Shown: one piece after another, positions 33,198 to 41,593 of the stretch
Numbering within the stretch: the stretch's first letter is position 1
How the letters are laid out: each line of letters opens with the position of its first letter
Assembly (NCBI RefSeq): GCF_903946935.1
Contig: NZ_CAJAXH010000258.1
Span: forward strand, 1 to 43,382
Source: an uncultured Thiodictyon sp.
GTDB taxonomy: Bacteria; Pseudomonadota; Gammaproteobacteria; Chromatiales; Chromatiaceae
Direction: 5' to 3'
Length of the DNA: 43,382 bases
Notes under the pieces: generated by a model
Databases searched by the model: none
What the model was told of the DNA's origin: nothing
Seen by the model: the letters and a program-made list of their open reading frames with translations, nothing else
Translations under genes and position numbers: made by a program

Positions 33198-34451
33198 ATG
33201 CTGACCGACGCCAAATGCCGAACCGCCAAGCCCCAGGCGACGCCCTACAAGCTCCCGGACGGGCAGGGGCTCTATCTGGAGGTGAAGCCCAACGGGGTGA
33301 AAGCGTGGCGCTACCGCTTCAAGCTGGCGGATCGCGAGAGCACGTTTGCTGTCGGCAACTATGGGGCGGCCCCCGCGGGCGAAACCCAGGACTCGGCACA
33401 GGCCCGGCGCGACGGTGGGACCTTCACCCTGGCCGAAGCGCGCGAGGAACGCGCCAAGGCCCGCGGACTGGTCAAGCAGGGGATCAACCCCGCGGCGGCC
33501 CGGCAACTGGAGCGCACCAAACAGGCACAGGCGAACGCCATTACCTTTGAGTCCGTGGCCGGTGAGTGGCTGGCCCTGAAGGACTGGACCGAGGACACCA
33601 AGGCCCGGCGCCTGGATATGCTCAAGCGTGTGGTGTTCCCGAAGATCGGGGCGCTTCCCGTGGGTCAGGTCACACCGGCGCACGTCCTGGACGTCCTGAA
33701 CACTTCGGCCAAGGACAACGGGCCAGCAGTCGCGGTTGAGGCCCGCCGGGCAATGTCTGGGGTGTTCGACCTGGCCGTGTCCACCCTGCGCGCCGCGACC
33801 GATCCGGTTCACCCCGTGCGCAAGGCACTCCCCAAGAACAAGACCCAGCACAAGCGCGCCTTGGCCGCTGAGGAAATCGGGCAACTGCTGAGGGACATGG
33901 CCGCGCACCCGGTGCGGCATGAAACCTTGGCGGCATTCCGCCTGATGTGGTTCACGCTGGCCAGGCCGTCAGAGGTAATCGAGGCCCAATGGGCAGAGTT
34001 CGACCTTGATGCAGCCATCTGGCGCATTCCTGCCGAGCGGATGAAGCTCCGCAAGGAGCACACCATACCGCTACCGACCCAGGCCGTTGCGCTACTGCGC
34101 GCGCTCCAAGGCGTTACCGGGCACCAAGCGCACCTGTTCCCTGGCCGTGACAACCGCACCAAGCCAATGAGCGGCGCGACCTTTCGTCAGGCACTCATGA
34201 CTATCGGATGGTCCGGGCGCTACAGCCCGCACGCGACCCGCACCACGGGCAGTACCCGCCTAAACGAAATGGGCTATACGTCCGACTGGATAGAGCGGCA
34301 ATTAGCCCACGCCGAACCCAACGCCGTGCGGCGCACCTACAACCATGCCGAGTATCTGAGCGACCGCGCCAAGATGATGCAGTCATGGGCGGATTACTTG
34401 GATCGAATCAAGACGGGCTCTAACGTGGTGGAGTTCCGGCGCACCGCGTAA
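33198..34451 (+). CDS. int: P4-type tyrosine integrase
   Basis: The 417-aa protein has the DUF4102-like N-terminal arm-binding domain (LTDAKCRTAKPQATPYKLPDGQGLYLEV), a core-binding SAM-like domain, and the catalytic domain. Catalytic residues are Arg256 (LARPSEV), the HATR box (His345, Arg348) and the nucleophile Tyr381 (RRTYNH). It recombines the element with the ychF 3' end. It is the first gene inside the left end and points inward, as usual for P4-type islands. Confidence 0.95.
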   Translation: MLTDAKCRTAKPQATPYKLPDGQGLYLEVKPNGVKAWRYRFKLADRESTFAVGNYGAAPAGETQDSAQARRDGGTFTLAEAREERAKARGLVKQGINPAAARQLERTKQAQANAITFESVAGEWLALKDWTEDTKARRLDMLKRVVFPKIGALPVGQVTPAHVLDVLNTSAKDNGPAVAVEARRAMSGVFDLAVSTLRAATDPVHPVRKALPKNKTQHKRALAAEEIGQLLRDMAAHPVRHETLAAFRLMWFTLARPSEVIEAQWAEFDLDAAIWRIPAERMKLRKEHTIPLPTQAVALLRALQGVTGHQAHLFPGRDNRTKPMSGATFRQALMTIGWSGRYSPHATRTTGSTRLNEMGYTSDWIERQLAHAEPNAVRRTYNHAEYLSDRAKMMQSWADYLDRIKTGSNVVEFRRTA

Positions 34452-34550
34452 CCAGTTCGGCCGGGTCTAGGGTAGCTCCCGAACGGCGGCACCTTCACCG
34501 CCTGACCTGGCCACCCTCCTTGAAGGCTTGCGCTTAGAAGGTGCGCAACC

Positions 34551-35324
34551 ATGAGTGTCAACACACGCTGCCCGGACTATATCCCGGCAAACGCATGGGC
34601 TGCATTCAATGCCTGTCGTGCCGAATGGAGTAGAGCGGAAAAGGGCCGAGTCGCGGTTTTAAATGTGCGCTCGCCATTCGACCCTGCACGCGATTGGGCT
34701 CCCCCGTCTGTCTGGATACCTGAAGGGCGAGGCCCGCAACGCGTAGAACTGTTCCAGCCTTGTGCAACCCATCGCGCCATTCTTGATCGTCTGGCCACGG
34801 ATGTGGACTTGGGCAAAACGTGGCGCAACCTGCGACGCGCATCCGTGGATGAGTTGACCGAACTACTGCGGTTCCTGGTCAATGTTGCCATGGCCTTTAA
34901 AGCCAAACAGCGCGAGACTGAACAACGTATAACGCGCCTGAGTGAAGCGGTAGCCGAAAGCGCCAAGCTGCTTGCCGAAGATTTACGCGGTCTTGAGCGG
35001 GTTGCCCGCGATGGGCGGCTGCCCACCCTGGTTACTTGGCTGACGAACGCGGCGGCACTCGACACCCTCAGTGGCGCTACTGCCGACTACCCGCGTCTCC
35101 TGAGTGCGCCACAACAGAAGTCAACCAAACAGGCAATTATCTCCCACCTGTTTTCGAGCATAGCGCTCCATCGCGATGTTAGAGAAATAACGCCCCCGTA
35201 CCGTCGCGCGGCCGAGCTACCAAACCTAGGAGACACCGACATAGCACGACTGTTGAGCGCCATGTTTGACCCAGAATCCTTTAAGCGCAAAGACATAGGG
35301 AACTCGCCCGCACGCAAGCGGTAA
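34551..35324 (+). CDS. Hypothetical protein
   Basis: This 257-aa protein belongs to no family I recognise. It has a Trp-rich N-terminus (AWAAFNACRAEW), a predicted coiled coil around residues 115-150 (FKAKQRETEQRITRLSEAVAESAKLLAEDL) and a basic C-terminus. AAGGTG precedes the ATG at good spacing. It lies between integrase and the AlpA-like regulator, where such elements often carry accessory or control genes. Coding character is good. Confidence 0.65.
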   Translation: MSVNTRCPDYIPANAWAAFNACRAEWSRAEKGRVAVLNVRSPFDPARDWAPPSVWIPEGRGPQRVELFQPCATHRAILDRLATDVDLGKTWRNLRRASVDELTELLRFLVNVAMAFKAKQRETEQRITRLSEAVAESAKLLAEDLRGLERVARDGRLPTLVTWLTNAAALDTLSGATADYPRLLSAPQQKSTKQAIISHLFSSIALHRDVREITPPYRRAAELPNLGDTDIARLLSAMFDPESFKRKDIGNSPARKR

Positions 35325-35430
35325 AGATCGCTGCGCACTTTCGCGCGATCCATACCGCCCGGTCTAGCGTCGCCCGGCTACCGTTTGCCCCACGCCGGTA
35401 TGTTCCGGCCCTGGCTACCGAGACGCGCAC

Positions 35431-35745
35431 ATGGCCCAACAAGCCGCCCCCGCCCCCCTGAAGATCATCCGCCGCCCGGCTGTCGAGGATCGCACCGGGC
35501 TTTCACGCTCAACCATCTATGGGAAGCTCCGCCAGAACCCCAAGCGCCCGGCGGAGTTCGATCCGACATTCCCCCGCCCGGTGTCGATCAGCAAGAAGGC
35601 CGTCGGCTGGGTCGAAAGCGAGGTTGACGCCTGGCTTGCTGAGCAGGTCAGAAAGAGCCGTCCCGATGTCGCGCCGACGCCGAAGCCCAAGGCCCGCCCG
35701 CAGTATCGGCCGGCGCCCGTGGCAATCCTGGACAGCGCAGCATGA
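35431..35745 (+). CDS. AlpA-family DNA-binding regulator
   Basis: The 104-aa protein has a MerR/AlpA-like helix-turn-helix: IIRRPAVEDRTGLSRSTIYGKL, then FPRPVSISKKAVGWVESEVDAWL. The rest is a Pro/Lys-rich tail. AlpA-type proteins activate integrase or excision in cryptic prophages and P4-like elements, so it may act as excisionase or activator here. The next small gene overlaps by four bases. Confidence 0.85.
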   Translation: MAQQAAPAPLKIIRRPAVEDRTGLSRSTIYGKLRQNPKRPAEFDPTFPRPVSISKKAVGWVESEVDAWLAEQVRKSRPDVAPTPKPKARPQYRPAPVAILDSAA

Positions 35746-35930
35746 GCCGCCGATCAGTCGAACGCCGCACGGCCCGCCAGGACAAGGGCAAGGCCCGCTG
35801 GACCTCCAGCACCCCCAGAAACGAGAAAGCCCGACCGGGGGCGAGCCGGTCGGACTTGGGGCGGGGCACTATCGAGATTATCCTTGAACCGTCGCGGCAT
35901 CCCCAGCAAGGGACACCGCGCAAAGCCTAG
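35742..35930 (+). CDS. Small basic hypothetical protein
   Basis: The 62-aa, Arg/Lys/Ser-rich frame starts MSRRSVERRTARQDKGKARW. It begins in the ATGA overlap with the AlpA gene, which is the main support. There are no recognisable motifs; composition suggests nucleic-acid contact or simply an unstructured chain. Confidence 0.4.
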   Translation: MSRRSVERRTARQDKGKARWTSSTPRNEKARPGASRSDLGRGTIEIILEPSRHPQQGTPRKA

Positions 35931-36046
35931 GCCGCCGTAACGGCTCAAGCACCGGAGGATGCGATTGTACCCCGCCCGGGTGCCGCCCTGCATCACCGCT
36001 GCCCGCCTGCGCGCGGTCATCATCCAACCGGAGAGATGACCAGATC

Positions 36047-39022
36047 ATGAGTGCCACCAACACCAAGCGCCCTGCCGGCGCATCCATCGACACCGGCCTG
36101 ACCGTCACCGTCTTGCGCTCCACGCGCCCGGCGCTGCTGACCAAGCGGTTCGAGCTCGCCAGCACTGGCGAGCTCAAGAAAACATCCATCGCGCAGATGA
36201 CCGAGGGCACCGCCGCCCAGGCCATCGTTGCGGACCTGTCCGGGTTCCTGGCGCTGCTGGACAGTCTGCCGCCATCCGCGGCCCTGACCTATGGCATTGC
36301 CACCGGACACCCGTCCGCGCGCATCGTGGCGAGCGCCAAACACACCGAGGACAGCACCGCGATCACCCGGACGCGCCGCTTTTTTCAGTTCCGCCGCGCG
36401 CCCGGGATCATGTTCCTGGACTACGACCCGCCCAAACCGATTTCGGAATGTTCGGAAACAAACCCACCTAAACCCACCAAACCCACCATAGGGCCAGAGT
36501 CGATAAGTCCCGCCGACCTGATCGCCACCCTGCGAGCAGTTGCCCCGTGCCTGGCCGATGCGCCGATGTTGTGGCGCCCGTCAGCATCGTCGGGCATCGT
36601 CCACGCCACCACGGGCGAGCCGTTGACCGGGCTTGCAGGGCAGCGGATTTACATCCCGGTCGCTGATGCGGCCCTGATTCCGGACGCCGGCAAGGCCCTG
36701 GTCACGCTCCTGTGGGCGGCCGGTTACGGTCGGATCGAGATCGGCGCCGCTGGGCAGGCCCTCGAACGAACCCTGGTGGATGCGTCCGTCTGGCAGCCCG
36801 AGCGCCTGGACTTCGCCGCGCCGCCGTCGCTCGGTCCTGGACTTCGCCGCGAACCTCAGGCCGCATTTATCGATGGTGAGCAGGGTGAACTGTGCGACCT
36901 GCGGCGGCTGATCGATGCCGCTGACGGCACCATCAAGGCCCAGGCCGCCACCGCGCGCAAGATCGCGAAAGCCGCAGCACGCCCGGCAATCGCCGCCGCC
37001 CAAGCTGCCTGGATCGACGTTGAGGCCCCAGTGCTGGTGCAGCACGGGATTCCCCTTGATGTTGCCCGCGCCGTGCTGGCCCGCGCCTGTGACGTCCACG
37101 ACCTGACCGGCGAGTTCCGCCTACAGTGCCCCGACGGCACCACAACGACAGTCGGCGACCTGTTAGACAACCCGGCGAAATGGCACGGCAAGCGGTTTGC
37201 CGATCCGCTGGAGCCCAACTATGGGCAGGACCCGCGCATTGCTTGGGCCAACCTGCGCAGCGGCGGCCGGCCCTACCTACACAGTCACGCCCACGGCGGC
37301 CGAAAGTTCCGTCTGGTGCGTCCGAGCGCGCGCATCCGTCTTGCTGTCGGCGAACGCGCCCGAGTTCTGGACAACCTCCTTGACCTGCTGCGGACCCGCG
37401 CGGAGCTCTACGATCACGGCGAAGGCTCCGCTCTGGCCAGGATCACCGAAGATGCGCGCGCCCTCCCAGCGTCGCGCGAGTGGCTGACCGACCATCTGGA
37501 CCGGACGGCCCAGTTCTATTCCGAAAAGGTCGACGGGCAAAACGAAGACAAAACCGCAAAAATCATCCAAGTGACGCACGACGCACCCGCTTGGGCTGCG
37601 ATGCGAATCATCGCCAAAGACGGCGAGCGGGGACTGCCCAAGCTGGACGCGGTAATCTCCGCGCCGACCTTGCGCGCGGACGGCTCGGTACTCTCTGAGC
37701 CCGGATATGACTCCGCGTCGCGCCTCCTCTTGCTGGCCGATGCCCCGGACATCCCGCATATCCCGGACGCACCGACGATCAGTCAGGTCCGCGCCGCCCT
37801 GGAACTGCTGTGGTCGCCTGTCGCGCTGTTCCCCTTGGTGGACTCGGTTGACCGCGGGGTGATACTCGCCGCGCTGCTGACTGCGGTTGTGCGGGCGAGC
37901 ATCCCGACGGCGCCCGGGTTCGCCTTGGACGCGCCCACGGCGGGTACCGGAAAAACCCTGCTGGCCGAAGTCATCGGCGCCCTGTCGCTCGGGTACGCGC
38001 CCACCGTGTTCTCGCCGATCAGTTCGGACGATGAGGAGACCCGCAAGCTCCTGTTCGCCGCCTTGCGTGATGGGCAGCGCGTGCTGATATGGGACAACAT
38101 CCGCGAGCCGCTCGGTAACGGCACGCTGGATGCGTTCTTGACCGCGCCCACGTTCTCCGGGCGCATCCTGCAGACCAGTTCCACGGCGACCCTGCCGAAT
38201 CGGGCGCTGTTCCTCGCCACCGGCAATAACCTAGTCTTGAAGGGCGACACCTGCCGGCGCCTGTTCCCGGTGCGGCTGGACGCGCGGATAGAGCGCCCTT
38301 ACGCGCGGATGTTCGACTTCGATCCTTTGCAGGTTGTCCTGGCCCGCCGTTTGGAGTTCGTCACAGCCGCCTTGACCATCATGCGCGGATGGATCGCCGC
38401 CGGGCGCCCGCGCCACGGGGCAGGGCGCAGCGCGTCCTTTGGCGACTGGGACAACCTTGTGCGGCAAACCGTCTGCTGGGTCGGCACCCTAGACCAGCGG
38501 TTTGCCGATCCGCTCAAGGCCACTGATCGCGCCTATGAGATCGACCCCGAAACAACGAAGCTGTCGGCGCTGCTGTCGGCTTGGAGCGACGCCGTCGGCA
38601 CCATGGCGACCACGACCGGGCACCTCATCACGCTGGCCATGAGCGGGGATCGGGTGCGCCAACAGATTTCGCAGCAAAAGGCCATGCAGCGCGAAGAGGT
38701 TGTCGCCTCTTTGATCGCCGAAGAACAGCGCGTTGAAGCGCTGCGTGACGCGGTGGAGGAAATAGCCGGGAATCCGCGCGGGGACATCAACCGGCGCAGT
38801 CTTGGGCGATGGATCGAGAGCCACCTTGAGCGGCGGCACGCGGGCGCCCGGCTGACGCGGGGAAAGCTCAGTGCGGGGTCGCAAACCTGGCTGCTGGCAC
38901 ACGACAAGCCCGCCGCTCAGTCTGGCCCTATGGTGGGTTTGGTGGGTTTAGGTGGGTTTGTTTCGGAACATGGCGAATTGCCCGCCACCGCCGCCGCGGA
39001 TGTGATCGAGGTGGAGGCATGA
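36047..39022 (+). CDS. Primase/helicase-like ATPase of the integrated element
   Basis: The 991-aa protein has an N-terminal region resembling primase-polymerase domains of mobile elements (ATGHPSARIV, then RRFFQFRRAPGIMFLDYDPP). A helical middle follows, then an ATPase with Walker A APTAGTGKT (629-637), a DNI acidic segment (VLIWDNIREP) in the Walker B position, and LFLATGNN as sensor. It is the likely replication protein of the element, comparable in role to P4 alpha. The exact family is not certain. Two arms of a 51-nt inverted repeat lie within the gene, at codons 134-151 and 958-975. GGAGA precedes the ATG. The next gene overlaps the stop by four bases. Confidence 0.78.
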   Translation: MSATNTKRPAGASIDTGLTVTVLRSTRPALLTKRFELASTGELKKTSIAQMTEGTAAQAIVADLSGFLALLDSLPPSAALTYGIATGHPSARIVASAKHTEDSTAITRTRRFFQFRRAPGIMFLDYDPPKPISECSETNPPKPTKPTIGPESISPADLIATLRAVAPCLADAPMLWRPSASSGIVHATTGEPLTGLAGQRIYIPVADAALIPDAGKALVTLLWAAGYGRIEIGAAGQALERTLVDASVWQPERLDFAAPPSLGPGLRREPQAAFIDGEQGELCDLRRLIDAADGTIKAQAATARKIAKAAARPAIAAAQAAWIDVEAPVLVQHGIPLDVARAVLARACDVHDLTGEFRLQCPDGTTTTVGDLLDNPAKWHGKRFADPLEPNYGQDPRIAWANLRSGGRPYLHSHAHGGRKFRLVRPSARIRLAVGERARVLDNLLDLLRTRAELYDHGEGSALARITEDARALPASREWLTDHLDRTAQFYSEKVDGQNEDKTAKIIQVTHDAPAWAAMRIIAKDGERGLPKLDAVISAPTLRADGSVLSEPGYDSASRLLLLADAPDIPHIPDAPTISQVRAALELLWSPVALFPLVDSVDRGVILAALLTAVVRASIPTAPGFALDAPTAGTGKTLLAEVIGALSLGYAPTVFSPISSDDEETRKLLFAALRDGQRVLIWDNIREPLGNGTLDAFLTAPTFSGRILQTSSTATLPNRALFLATGNNLVLKGDTCRRLFPVRLDARIERPYARMFDFDPLQVVLARRLEFVTAALTIMRGWIAAGRPRHGAGRSASFGDWDNLVRQTVCWVGTLDQRFADPLKATDRAYEIDPETTKLSALLSAWSDAVGTMATTTGHLITLAMSGDRVRQQISQQKAMQREEVVASLIAEEQRVEALRDAVEEIAGNPRGDINRRSLGRWIESHLERRHAGARLTRGKLSAGSQTWLLAHDKPAAQSGPMVGLVGLGGFVSEHGELPATAAADVIEVEA
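36448..36498 (+). repeat. 51-nt inverted repeat, left arm (AAACCCACC iterons)
   Basis: This arm contains three tandem AAACCCACC-type units and encodes the Pro/Lys/Thr linker NPPKPTKPT. Its reverse complement at 38921-38971 matches at 50 of 51 positions. It lies inside the primase/helicase gene. The opposite strand is G-rich (GGTGGG three times) and could form a G-quadruplex. Confidence 0.85.
38921..38971 (-). repeat. 51-nt inverted repeat, right arm (GGTGGGTTT iterons)
   Basis: On the plus strand this arm reads GGTGGGTTT-type units three times and encodes MVGLVGLGGFVSE. The arm ends 51 bp before the end of the primase/helicase gene. It pairs with 36448-36498 with one mismatch. Confidence 0.85.
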
Positions 39023-39582
39023 CCGCCGCCGCCACACTCGCCCGCGCCCGCGCCGATGGGGTAACGCTGGCCCTGGACCCGGCCGGCAAGCTCAAGGTCC
39101 GTGGCACTGACGCCGCCGTCGCTCGCTGGCTGCCGGAAGTCCGCGCCCACAAGCCCGCCCTGCTGGCGATTCTCAGCGGCACCGGCCCGGCCCCCGCCGG
39201 TGAACCGGCCGACCCCGCCACCAACTGGCGCTGGCTGATCTCCCCTGCGGACGGCTGCCGGTTCTCCCTGTCCAGCACCCCGCCAGCCACCCGGGCAGAG
39301 GTCGAGGCCCTGCACCCCGGCGCCCTGGTCGATCTCGAACCCAGCCCCGCGCCCGTCGCGCCGCACCACCTGGAGCAGGCGGCCGCCATCCTCGAGCCGG
39401 TGCCGACGCCGACGCCCGCCCTGGTGACCTGCCGGACCTGCGGCCACTGGCGCCGCGATCAGGTAGGCGACGGGTCAGGGCTTGGCCGGTGCCTGGCCAG
39501 TGCGCCCGCCAGCTTCAAGCCGGGCTCATGCTGGCCGCGGGGCGAGATCGTCTGTCGTGAGCATCAAGGGGTGACGGAATGA
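39019..39582 (+). CDS. TubC-docking-like protein with C-terminal Cys cluster
   Basis: The 187-aa protein starts with a short module (ATLARARADGVTLALDPAGKLKVRG, then EVRAHKPALLAIL). It resembles the TubC-like N-terminal docking fold often encoded beside primase genes of mobile elements. After a Pro-rich linker comes a Cys-rich end: CRTCGHWR, then GRCLA, SCW and VCREH, possibly a zinc site. Function unknown. It overlaps both neighbours by four bases, so it belongs to the replication operon. Confidence 0.6.
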   Translation: MTAAATLARARADGVTLALDPAGKLKVRGTDAAVARWLPEVRAHKPALLAILSGTGPAPAGEPADPATNWRWLISPADGCRFSLSSTPPATRAEVEALHPGALVDLEPSPAPVAPHHLEQAAAILEPVPTPTPALVTCRTCGHWRRDQVGDGSGLGRCLASAPASFKPGSCWPRGEIVCREHQGVTE

Positions 39583-39896
39583 TCCTGAATGACCCGTGGG
39601 AATTGATCGACACCCTTGCAGCCGAAGGCATCGAACTGCGATTGAAGTCGCGCGAGTGCGCGAATGTATTTGTAGCGCCTGGCCAAGAGCAGCGGTATTG
39701 GTCGCATTGGCAGGCCATCATAGTCGAGCACGCCGGCCCCTTGTTCGCGGTACTCAGCGGGCAAGCGGTACGCATTGACACGCCGCGCCCGCGCCCCCTC
39801 TGCGGGAAGTTCAGGCCCAAGGCGAAGCGCGCCACCAAGCCGACGAAAGCGCGCGGCCCGCATGGGGCAGGACCGGCCCCAAGGGGTGCAGCATGA
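39579..39896 (+). CDS. Hypothetical protein of the replication operon
   Basis: This 105-aa protein starts MILNDPWELIDTLAAEGIELR and continues to HAGPLFAVLSG. The order of helix, strand and HAGPLFAVL vaguely repeats the docking module of the preceding gene (LARARADGVTLAL ... HKPALLAIL), so the two may be paralogues. The C-terminal third is basic (RPRPLCGKFRPKAKRATKPTK). Four-base overlaps on both sides indicate coupled translation. Confidence 0.55.
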   Translation: MILNDPWELIDTLAAEGIELRLKSRECANVFVAPGQEQRYWSHWQAIIVEHAGPLFAVLSGQAVRIDTPRPRPLCGKFRPKAKRATKPTKARGPHGAGPAPRGAA

Positions 39897-40234
39897 ACCC
39901 CGCCGACATCCGCACCATAATGCGCGCGTGTCCTGTCAGCACGCGCCACGACCGCACCGGCCGACTGCGCGAAGTCTGTGGCGTCGCCTACAAGATAGCG
40001 GAATGGCAGCCGATCTTTCGCGCCAACCGCGCCGCTATCTCCGTGCATATCGCGCTGTTTCACGCCGGATTCTTGGCCTATGTCGACGAGCTGTGCGCCA
40101 ATGGCCCGGCTGGTGTGTCTGTCCGGCTGGCAGCGGACGTCGATCCCGAGACGGAAGAACAGGTCTTGTTCCTGATAGATCAGGCCGTCTGGTCTGTTCG
40201 GCTGGCGATGGCGAGAGAACCGACCTTGCATTGA
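39893..40234 (+). CDS. Hypothetical protein
   Basis: This 113-aa protein starts MNPADIRTIMRACPVSTRHD. No family is recognised. The overlap ATGA with the upstream gene and typical codon use support it. About 120 bp without a gene follow. Confidence 0.55.
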   Translation: MNPADIRTIMRACPVSTRHDRTGRLREVCGVAYKIAEWQPIFRANRAAISVHIALFHAGFLAYVDELCANGPAGVSVRLAADVDPETEEQVLFLIDQAVWSVRLAMAREPTLH

Positions 40235-40354
40235 CCGCCACCGCCGCAGGGACGCGGCCCAACAAGGCGTGTCGGCGATGGGGTGCAGGAATTGCACCCA
40301 GCACACTCGCGTGAAGGTATCATCAACCGAACCACCCACCCATAGAGAACCCAA

Positions 40355-40627
40355 ATGATCCAATCCGGCGGTCACGACCTGAACAGCTACCGCGAGGCGT
40401 TATTGTGGAACCTTGAGCCGCACCGCCGCCACCTGGCGACGCCCGCGGTATCTCAATACCTGATGATGAAGTCGATCCCGCCCGGCCGTGCGCGCGGCTG
40501 CGTCGAGCAAGTCACTGTCGAGATGGCCCGCGAAGAGCTGCGCGGCTTGGTCGGCAAGATCCCGAGTAGCGAAATCGCCAAACGCGAGGTCGCACTCAAC
40601 TTGCTGGCAAGCAGACTGGGAGGCTAA
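40355..40627 (+). CDS. Hypothetical protein
   Basis: This 90-aa, helix-rich protein starts MIQSGGHDLNSYREALLWNL. No motif is recognised. It is the last plus-strand gene before the minus-strand operon. A GAGA sequence lies just upstream of the ATG. Confidence 0.5.
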   Translation: MIQSGGHDLNSYREALLWNLEPHRRHLATPAVSQYLMMKSIPPGRARGCVEQVTVEMAREELRGLVGKIPSSEIAKREVALNLLASRLGG

Positions 40628-40683
40628 CCCCGCCGGGTGAATTGACGGTCCCCAGTTTTGGGGACAGGTGCAGCCCAACAAAA

Positions 40684-40702
40684 AGCCCGCACAAGGCGGG
40701 CT
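40684..40702 (-). terminator. Intrinsic terminator of the minus-strand operon
   Basis: On the minus strand AGCCCGC-CTTGT-GCGGGCT is followed by TTTTTGTTG. The hairpin with a T run lies 26 bp after the stop codon at 40728, as expected for a rho-independent terminator. Confidence 0.85.
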
Positions 40703-40727
40703 CGGTGGGCCTGGGATCTGTCAGGGT

Positions 40728-41007
40728 TCAGGCGACTTGCCGCTTGCGCCAGTCGGCCTTGGCCCGGTCCCGCTCGCGGTCAAGGAACTCGGCCAGGTCG
40801 GTGACGCGCACCAGCCAGGGGGCTTTCTGCGATCCGGCGCGGACGACTGCCCCAGCGCCGCCTCGGTCGCAGCTCGGCCAGGAAGCGCGACACGTCCGCC
40901 TGACTGGCTGGTCCTCGATCGGTCACGGTCAGGGCCGTGTCGGGCTCAAGGCGGGCCGCCAGTCGGCGCGCGGTCTCCAGGTCCACGGCCACCAACCGAA
41001 TGAGCAT
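40728..41007 (-). pseudogene. Hypothetical gene with an apparent one-base frameshift
   Basis: Starting at ATG 41007 the frame reads MLIRLVAVDLETARRLAARL, then VTDRGPASQADVSRFLAEL, and then becomes Arg-rich nonsense. A second frame with natural-looking sequence (SQKAPWLVRVTDLAEFL, DRERDRAKADWRKRQVA) ends at 40728, just before the terminator. The span is 280 bp, one base more than a multiple of three, so a single-base insertion around 40830-40870 would explain it. A sequencing error, decay or programmed frameshifting are all possible. No family recognised. Confidence 0.5.
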
Positions 41008-41266
41008 CGTCGGCCACCTCCAACACAAAGACGCGCAACCGATCAGCCAGGCGGGGCACCCGCCCGCGGCGATCCCTGCCATTGGCGACCTCGTTCAGCC
41101 GGTTGAAGCAGGACACGCAGAGCGCACTGTAAAGCAGCGCCCTACCTGGCAGTTGACCGCCGCAATAGACGCAGGCATCGACTGGCCAGGGATCTGCACC
41201 AGGCGCCTCGCAGTCGGCATTCTGGGCACCGGCATCGGTAAGCCGGGCGGGTGCGCGGTAAACCAA
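40946..41266 (-). CDS. Small protein with CxxC zinc-ribbon motif
   Basis: The protein contains CVYCGGQLPGRALLYSALCVSCF, two CxxC pairs 15 residues apart and so a likely zinc ribbon, followed by NRLNEVANGRDRRGRVPRLADR. The only usual start is TTG at 41266 and no clear ribosome-binding site is seen, so the start is unsure. The same frame stays open upstream to the stop of the 67-aa gene. It overlaps the following gene by about 60 bp. Confidence 0.5.
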   Translation of the reverse strand: MVYRAPARLTDAGAQNADCEAPGADPWPVDACVYCGGQLPGRALLYSALCVSCFNRLNEVANGRDRRGRVPRLADRLRVFVLEVADDAHSVGGRGPGDRAPTGGPP

Positions 41267-41389
41267 GCAGGTGGGGCGTAAACCAGCGGAAAAGGTGGCC
41301 GACCCGGGGTGACGAATCCCCGTGCCCGCCGTGCCGCGTTGTCGGTCCCGCGCGGCGTCGGTCGGAGTCTCGGCCGACAGAGGTTCAAC

Positions 41390-41593
41390 TCATTGCGCGG
41401 ACGGCGGCGGGGCCTTCCCTTGGTTGGCCAGGTCGATCAGTGCGGTCACCGCCTGAACGTCGCCCAACAGAGCGGCCTGTTCGAGCGTCTTAAGCAACGC
41501 GGGACCGTGGGCACGGACAACCCGTCTCGCCAGCTCTGGCAGGTTCGCGGGCCGACCCGGGCGGCTACCGAAGGACTGGGCACGGGGCGCCAT
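41390..41593 (-). CDS. Small hypothetical protein
   Basis: This 67-aa protein starts MAPRAQSFGSRPGRPANLPE and continues LARRVVRAHGPALLKTLEQA. It begins directly at the stop of the preceding gene (TAAATG). No family known. The Ala/Leu-rich middle looks helical. Confidence 0.55.
   Translation of the reverse strand: MAPRAQSFGSRPGRPANLPELARRVVRAHGPALLKTLEQAALLGDVQAVTALIDLANQGKAPPPSAQ

Noticed and set aside
36448-38971. Invertible DNA switch giving two versions of the primase gene
   Set aside because: The reverse strand between the arms has no long frame that would continue the gene, so inversion would only destroy it; kept as one possibility in the finding but not called as a feature.
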